From Gammaproteobacteria bacterium (GTDB taxonomy: Bacteria; Pseudomonadota; Gammaproteobacteria; DSM-19610): a stretch of 37,225 nt of DNA. Shown here piece after piece: positions 34,999-37,225 of the stretch (position 1 is the first letter of the stretch; every line of letters starts with the position of its first letter). The notes under the pieces are model-generated. The model saw only the letters and a program-made list of their open reading frames with translations. It was not told the origin of the DNA and searched no databases. Location: the NCBI GenBank assembly GCA_030621785.1, contig JAUXGZ010000013.1, forward strand, positions 1 to 37,225. Direction: 5' to 3'. Position numbers and translations under genes: made by a program.

Positions 34999-36124
34999 GG
35001 TAGTTCAATACGATCAGGTAGGATGAAACGATAAAGGTGATCAGTGTGGCGAGTTGTATCAGGTGGGAAGCCTGTGCGCCGATGACACCCGACTTTAGTG
35101 CCAGCACTGCAATTAGTAATGAAAATTCGCTGATTTGACCCAGGCGTACACCGACTTCTCCGGAGAGCGGGGCATTTTCGCCTTCCCGTATCCATAGCCC
35201 CCTGAACACCAGGGGTTTCACCAGCAGGGCCAGCGCGGCCAGAATGGCGGCTGGCATGATGACCTCCATGCCGGCCGCCAGATCAAAACTGGCGCCGAGG
35301 CTGAAGAAGAAAACCACCAGGAAAAAATCCCGCAATGGCTTCAGGCTCTCGGCGATGAAGCGTGAGATAGGCTCGGTGGCAACCGCGATGCCGGCAATGA
35401 AGGCGCCGATTTCCGGCGACAGCCCGAGAGCTTCTGAAAGCGCTGCCATGCCCAGACACCAGCCGATGGCGAGCAGAAAAATATATTCATGTATGGTGTC
35501 GAAACGTGCCAGTAATCGAGTCAGAACAAAACGGGAAAAAACGAAAGCAAATAGCATAAAGCCCGGTAAGGTCAGTGCGAGCATGGCGGCTTGTTGCCAG
35601 CCGATGTTTTCCCCGCCCAGACCGTGCAGCAGGAGCAGGATCAGAATGGCGATCAGGTCCTGCAGCAACAGCACGCTGATAATAATTTCGCCCGTATGCT
35701 GGTGGTGAAGCACTGTACTGGGCAGTAGCTTCAGACCGATGATGGTACTGGAGAACATCATGGCGGCGCCGATAACCAGTGCTTCAGCCGTGTTGTAGCC
35801 GAATAGCCAGGCTGTGCCGATGCCCAGCCCCGCAAACAGTGCTGAACTGACCAGCGTAACCACCGTCGCTTTGCGAAACATGTTCCACAGGTCCTGCGGA
35901 TGCAGGTTGAGGCCGAGCAGAAACAGCAGGAATACGATGCCCACATGTGACAGTTCCTGCAGCAGACCGACATCCCTGACCAGACCCAGGGCATAGGGGC
36001 CAATTGCCATGCCCAGCAGGATGTAGGCAACGATAACCGTCTGGCGTGCATACAGGGCTGCGGTAGCCAGAATGGCTGCACCGGTAAAGATCAGGAAGAT
36101 CGAAAAGAGGATGGAATGGTCCAA
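34958..36124 (-). CDS. CPA2-type monovalent cation/proton antiporter (KefB-like)
   Basis: 388 residues with about 12 membrane helices, the Na+/H+ exchanger domain only; the C-terminal RCK/TrkA-N domain of KefB/KefC is absent. Signature segments are YILLGMAIGPYALGLVRDVGLLQELSHVGIVFLLFLLGLNL, the EIIISVLLLQDLIAILILLLL helix with the conserved Gln-Asp pair, and GLSPEIGAFIAGIAVA. A proton-driven K+ or Na+ antiporter is expected; ion specificity is not readable. The 3' end overlaps the zinc-ribbon gene. Divergent from the membrane fusion protein gene with 166 bp between; no clear promoter seen. Confidence 0.88.
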   Translation of the reverse strand: MDHSILFSIFLIFTGAAILATAALYARQTVIVAYILLGMAIGPYALGLVRDVGLLQELSHVGIVFLLFLLGLNLHPQDLWNMFRKATVVTLVSSALFAGLGIGTAWLFGYNTAEALVIGAAMMFSSTIIGLKLLPSTVLHHQHTGEIIISVLLLQDLIAILILLLLHGLGGENIGWQQAAMLALTLPGFMLFAFVFSRFVLTRLLARFDTIHEYIFLLAIGWCLGMAALSEALGLSPEIGAFIAGIAVATEPISRFIAESLKPLRDFFLVVFFFSLGASFDLAAGMEVIMPAAILAALALLVKPLVFRGLWIREGENAPLSGEVGVRLGQISEFSLLIAVLALKSGVIGAQASHLIQLATLITFIVSSYLIVLNYPTPIAVSDKLRRD

Positions 36125-36290
36125 TCTGGTGATTGCCTGTTGTGAACTCCGGGAGGGTCAATTCGATTCAGGCGTTACACTAGCATAGTTACCGATAAGC
36201 GTGCTCTTTGAGTCGCTGCGGGCGAAACGGTATCCTGACTCCGGTAACGGGGCGGGGCGGAGTTCATAACTATTGATACGGAAGCGAAAA

Positions 36291-37225
36291 ATGCGAATGA
36301 CTAGCACGTGGGGCGGGGCATGGCCGGGCGTTCTGGTTCTGCTGCTGGCGGGATTTTCAGCGTCCTTGTCCGCAGCCGGTTCTGACAGGCCGGTGCGTGT
36401 TGAACAGGCGACCATGCGTATGCTGGCTCCTGTTAACTGGTATACCGGCACCGTCATCAGTCGTGACCATGCACGTTTGCCGGCAGAGGTGTCGGGCCGC
36501 CTGTTGTGGGTGGCAGAAGTTGGCGCTGCATTGCAGCAGGAAGATGAGGCAGCACTCATCGACGATACACTGCTGAAAGCCGAGCTGGTCGAACGCAAGG
36601 CCGACGTCGAGCGTATCGCGGCGCAACTGGAATTCCTCAGAAAGGAGTATTCGCGGTTGCAGCGGCTCGCCAAACAAAACAATGCCGCCCAGAGCCTGCT
36701 GGAAAAGACACTGGCGGAGAAAGCTTCTGTGGGTAGTGAGCTGGTGGCTGCGCAGGCTCGCACAAGTTACACCGAGGCGCAGCTGCAGCGTACTCGTATC
36801 CGGATGCCGTTTGCCGGTGTGGTGACCGAGCGTTTGCTGCGGGCCGGTGAGTGGGCGGATGATGGCGCTGCCGTGGTGGCGGTGACTGACCCGGACAAGC
36901 TCGAAGTGCGTGCCTGGGTATCGGCGTCCGCACTGCCTTTCCTCGCCAGGCAGACACAGTTGCAGATCAAGGTCGATAACAGGATTCTGCAGGGCAGGGT
37001 GCGAATCCTGGTGCCGGTCGGCGAACCTCGTTCGCGGCTGTATGAGTTGCGCATTGATCTGCCCGCGGGAGAATGGAACGCAGGCCGGAGTGTGCGCGTT
37101 GCGGTACCGACCGCCACGGCTCGCGAAGTGCTGGCGGTAGCGCGCGATGCGCTGGTGCTGCGCAGGGATTCGATTGTGTTGTACCGGGTCGGGGCGAACC
37201 ATGTTGCCGAGCGCATACCGGTAAC
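36291..37225 (+). CDS. RND-type efflux membrane fusion protein (3' end outside window)
   Basis: The first 311 codons of a HlyD/AcrA-type periplasmic adaptor; the gene runs off the window. Signal peptide with core PGVLVLLLAGFSASLSA. After it comes the first lipoyl half (NWYTGTVISRDHARLPAEVSGRLLWVAEVGAAL), an alpha-helical hairpin (KAELVERKADVERIAAQLEFLRKEYSRLQRLAKQNNAAQSLLEKTLAEK), the second lipoyl half (RTRIRMPFAGVVTERLLRAGEWADDGAAVVAV), then a beta-barrel. The inner-membrane pump gene is presumably downstream. GAAGCG lies before the ATG at 36291. The substrate cannot be told. Confidence 0.9.
   Translation, partial: MRMTSTWGGAWPGVLVLLLAGFSASLSAAGSDRPVRVEQATMRMLAPVNWYTGTVISRDHARLPAEVSGRLLWVAEVGAALQQEDEAALIDDTLLKAELVERKADVERIAAQLEFLRKEYSRLQRLAKQNNAAQSLLEKTLAEKASVGSELVAAQARTSYTEAQLQRTRIRMPFAGVVTERLLRAGEWADDGAAVVAVTDPDKLEVRAWVSASALPFLARQTQLQIKVDNRILQGRVRILVPVGEPRSRLYELRIDLPAGEWNAGRSVRVAVPTATAREVLAVARDALVLRRDSIVLYRVGANHVAERIPV

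Overview
The window looks like the chromosome of a free-living gammaproteobacterium, probably of the Chromatiales/Ectothiorhodospirales kind. Base composition is moderately GC-rich. Gene order matches blocks known from Pseudomonas and Escherichia: trpGDC-crp-osmC-coq7, rho-trxA-rhlB, and ybeD-lipB-lipA. No rRNA, tRNA, CRISPR array, phage or complete insertion sequence was recognised. This placement is inference from gene content and synteny, not from a marker gene.

Layout. (a) 1-1322: the 3' part of a TIR-domain membrane protein that begins outside the window. (b) 1596-6502: trpG-trpD-trpC, a cAMP-receptor-type regulator (crp/vfr) divergent from an OsmC-family gene, then coq7 and a gamma-class carbonic anhydrase-like gene. 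(c) 6499-9709: rho and trxA on the minus strand, rhlB divergent from them. (d) 9864-15549: type II secretion genes gspC-D-E-F, stopping before gspG. (e) 15658-18760: an SOS-type polymerase gene dnaE2 on the minus strand, broken by a one-base frameshift, with a 50-bp perfect palindrome upstream that contains a consensus-like LexA box. (f) 18922-23004: a small STAS-like gene, ybeD, a chromate transporter on the opposite strand, then lipB-lipA. (g) 23028-25722: a glycosyltransferase-like gene, a HIT-superfamily phosphorylase-like gene, ycgL and a small membrane protein, tightly packed behind lipA. (h) 25732-30487: mlaC-like and xthA on the minus strand and a large PreP-like M16 metalloprotease. 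(i) 30539-34998: a run of small poorly known genes, including a YdcH-family gene with an apparent AUC start, a six-cysteine protein, a DUF3301 protein, an Xre/MbcA-type antitoxin-like gene and a zinc-ribbon protein. (j) 34958-37225: a CPA2-type cation/proton antiporter and the 5' part of an RND-type membrane fusion protein.

Most of the window is core metabolism and envelope biology: tryptophan synthesis, global cAMP regulation, ubiquinone, termination and RNA helicase, lipoate, and secretion. The less ordinary points are the GT/HIT-phosphorylase pair behind lipBA, the LexA palindrome with the frameshifted solitary dnaE2, the truncated gsp operon with a repeat-bounded spacer at its end, the TIR membrane protein beside trpGDC, and the non-AUG ydcH start. 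I see no clearly demonstrable new defence or mobile system here. The GT/HIT pair is the best candidate for an undescribed pathway.
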